A DNA stretch of 5,712 bases from positions 1-5,712 of the forward strand of contig CAKRCJ010000161.1 in NCBI GenBank assembly GCA_934307185.1, given 5' to 3'. Numbering within the stretch: the first letter of the stretch is position 1; each line of letters starts with the position of its first letter. The position numbers were made by a program, and so were the translations under genes. Origin of the DNA: an uncultured Roseburia sp. (GTDB lineage Bacteria > Bacillota > Clostridia > Lachnospirales > Lachnospiraceae). Below the pieces are notes generated by a model, which worked only from the letters and a program-made list of their open reading frames with translations, was not told where the DNA came from and did no database searches. This document shows, piece after piece, positions 5,179 through 5,712 of this stretch.

Positions 5179-5712
5179 TTAAATAAATCTAAATTTTTCA
5201 TCCGCAAATTCAATGACCTCATTGTGTGCGAGACTGACCTTCATTTTATAATCTAATATTTTCCCACCGACTTTTGTACCATTAGAAGAATTTAAGTCTT
5301 CTATAAAATAAACATCTTCTACTTTTGTAATCATGGCATGCTGCCTGCTTATTGTCTCGTTTTCAATTCTCCCCTGGCATTCCTCACTTTTCCCGATTAT
5401 ATATGGAAATTCATTTATTTTAAGATCTCCAAGACAATGTTCTCCTTCATATTTTAGTATTCCACACAGTTTCTTATTCTGCTCCGACAACAAAACCGTA
5501 GGTCTTCCACTTTTTATCTTCTGCTCCTCTGGCTCAAATACTACCGGCATAACTGTCCGCTCTTTTCTATTTTTTATATTTTTTTCTTTCTTTATCTTTA
5601 CAATATCTGGGAAAAATTTTTTTATTATATTCTGACAAATACCTTTTCCATCTTTTTTTATCTTGTCCTGTAATTGTATTTGATTTAACTTTAATTTTAT
5701 TTTCTCTATTAC
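5179..5712 (-). CDS. FHA-domain protein, C-terminal part (5' end beyond the window)
   Basis: The C-terminal ~75 residues form a forkhead-associated domain, which binds phosphothreonine peptides. Counting from the in-frame ATG at 5550, it has the IIGK strand (51-54), SRQHA (68-72) and NSSNGT (87-92), the conserved phospho-peptide-contacting residues, and ends at the terminal strand EKFRFI. The frame does not stop above that ATG: it stays open for 54 more codons to the window edge, with a lysine-rich stretch and no ATG, GTG or TTG codon, so I read this as a 5'-truncated gene with 177 visible residues. The region before the FHA domain looks like a flexible charged linker, so another domain probably precedes it. 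Some Clostridia FHA proteins of this layout carry an N-terminal DUF6382 domain, which I cannot verify. If translation really began at 5550 the protein would be 123 residues, but the site before it is weak. Confidence 0.85.
   Translation of the reverse strand, partial: VIEKIKLKLNQIQLQDKIKKDGKGICQNIIKKFFPDIVKIKKEKNIKNRKERTVMPVVFEPEEQKIKSGRPTVLLSEQNKKLCGILKYEGEHCLGDLKINEFPYIIGKSEECQGRIENETISRQHAMITKVEDVYFIEDLNSSNGTKVGGKILDYKMKVSLAHNEVIEFADEKFRFI

Noticed and set aside
5333..5635. Plus-strand open frame of 100 codons opposite the FHA gene.
   Set aside because: Phe/Ser-rich antisense of the lysine-rich FHA linker; no ribosome site or recognisable domain.

Overview
The window is AT-rich chromosomal DNA from a low-GC Gram-positive bacterium, most likely a Clostridia member of the Lachnospiraceae type. 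This rests on a MurG of the Bacillus/Staphylococcus type, strong AGGAGG-like ribosome binding sites, sigma-A-type promoters, a kinase of the sporulation-kinase style, and an FHA protein beside a rhomboid protease. The genus assignment is inference; no rRNA or other taxonomic marker is present. I see no tRNA, rRNA, CRISPR array, transposase or phage gene.

Layout from left to right: (1) 44-346, minus strand, a 100-residue membrane-anchored coiled-coil protein of unknown function. (2) 347-535, a divergent promoter region. (3) 536-1609, plus strand, murG, the lipid II glycosyltransferase. (4) 1610-1726, a large imperfect palindrome that can act as terminator and looks like a small MITE-type repeat. 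(5) 1727-2143, minus strand, a HIT-family nucleotide hydrolase. (6) 2144-2328, a second divergent regulatory region with a perfect 10-bp inverted repeat, a short hairpin and one Spo0A-box-like heptamer. (7) 2329-2976, plus strand, a short soluble histidine kinase core with a TTG start and no sensor domain or adjacent response regulator. (8) 2963-3952, minus strand, a flavodoxin-like reductase domain fused to an SCP2-like domain, overlapping the kinase gene tail to tail by 14 bp. (9) 4034-5095, minus strand, a rhomboid intramembrane protease with a soluble N-terminal domain. (10) 5179 to the window edge, minus strand, the C-terminal part of an FHA-domain protein whose reading frame stays open to the last base.

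The three right-hand minus-strand genes point the same way but are separated by gaps of about 80 bp. The rhomboid and flavoprotein genes each have a recognisable promoter with a 17-bp spacer in front of them, so they look like neighbouring single units more than one tight operon. murG is alone, outside any division/cell-wall cluster visible here. The genes do not form an obvious pathway: this is a mix of core functions (cell wall, nucleotide hydrolysis), signalling (kinase, FHA) and membrane proteolysis.

I did not find a convincing new multi-gene system. The observations most worth following are the palindromic element between murG and the HIT gene, the flavodoxin-SCP2 fusion, and the sensorless kinase with its structured upstream region.
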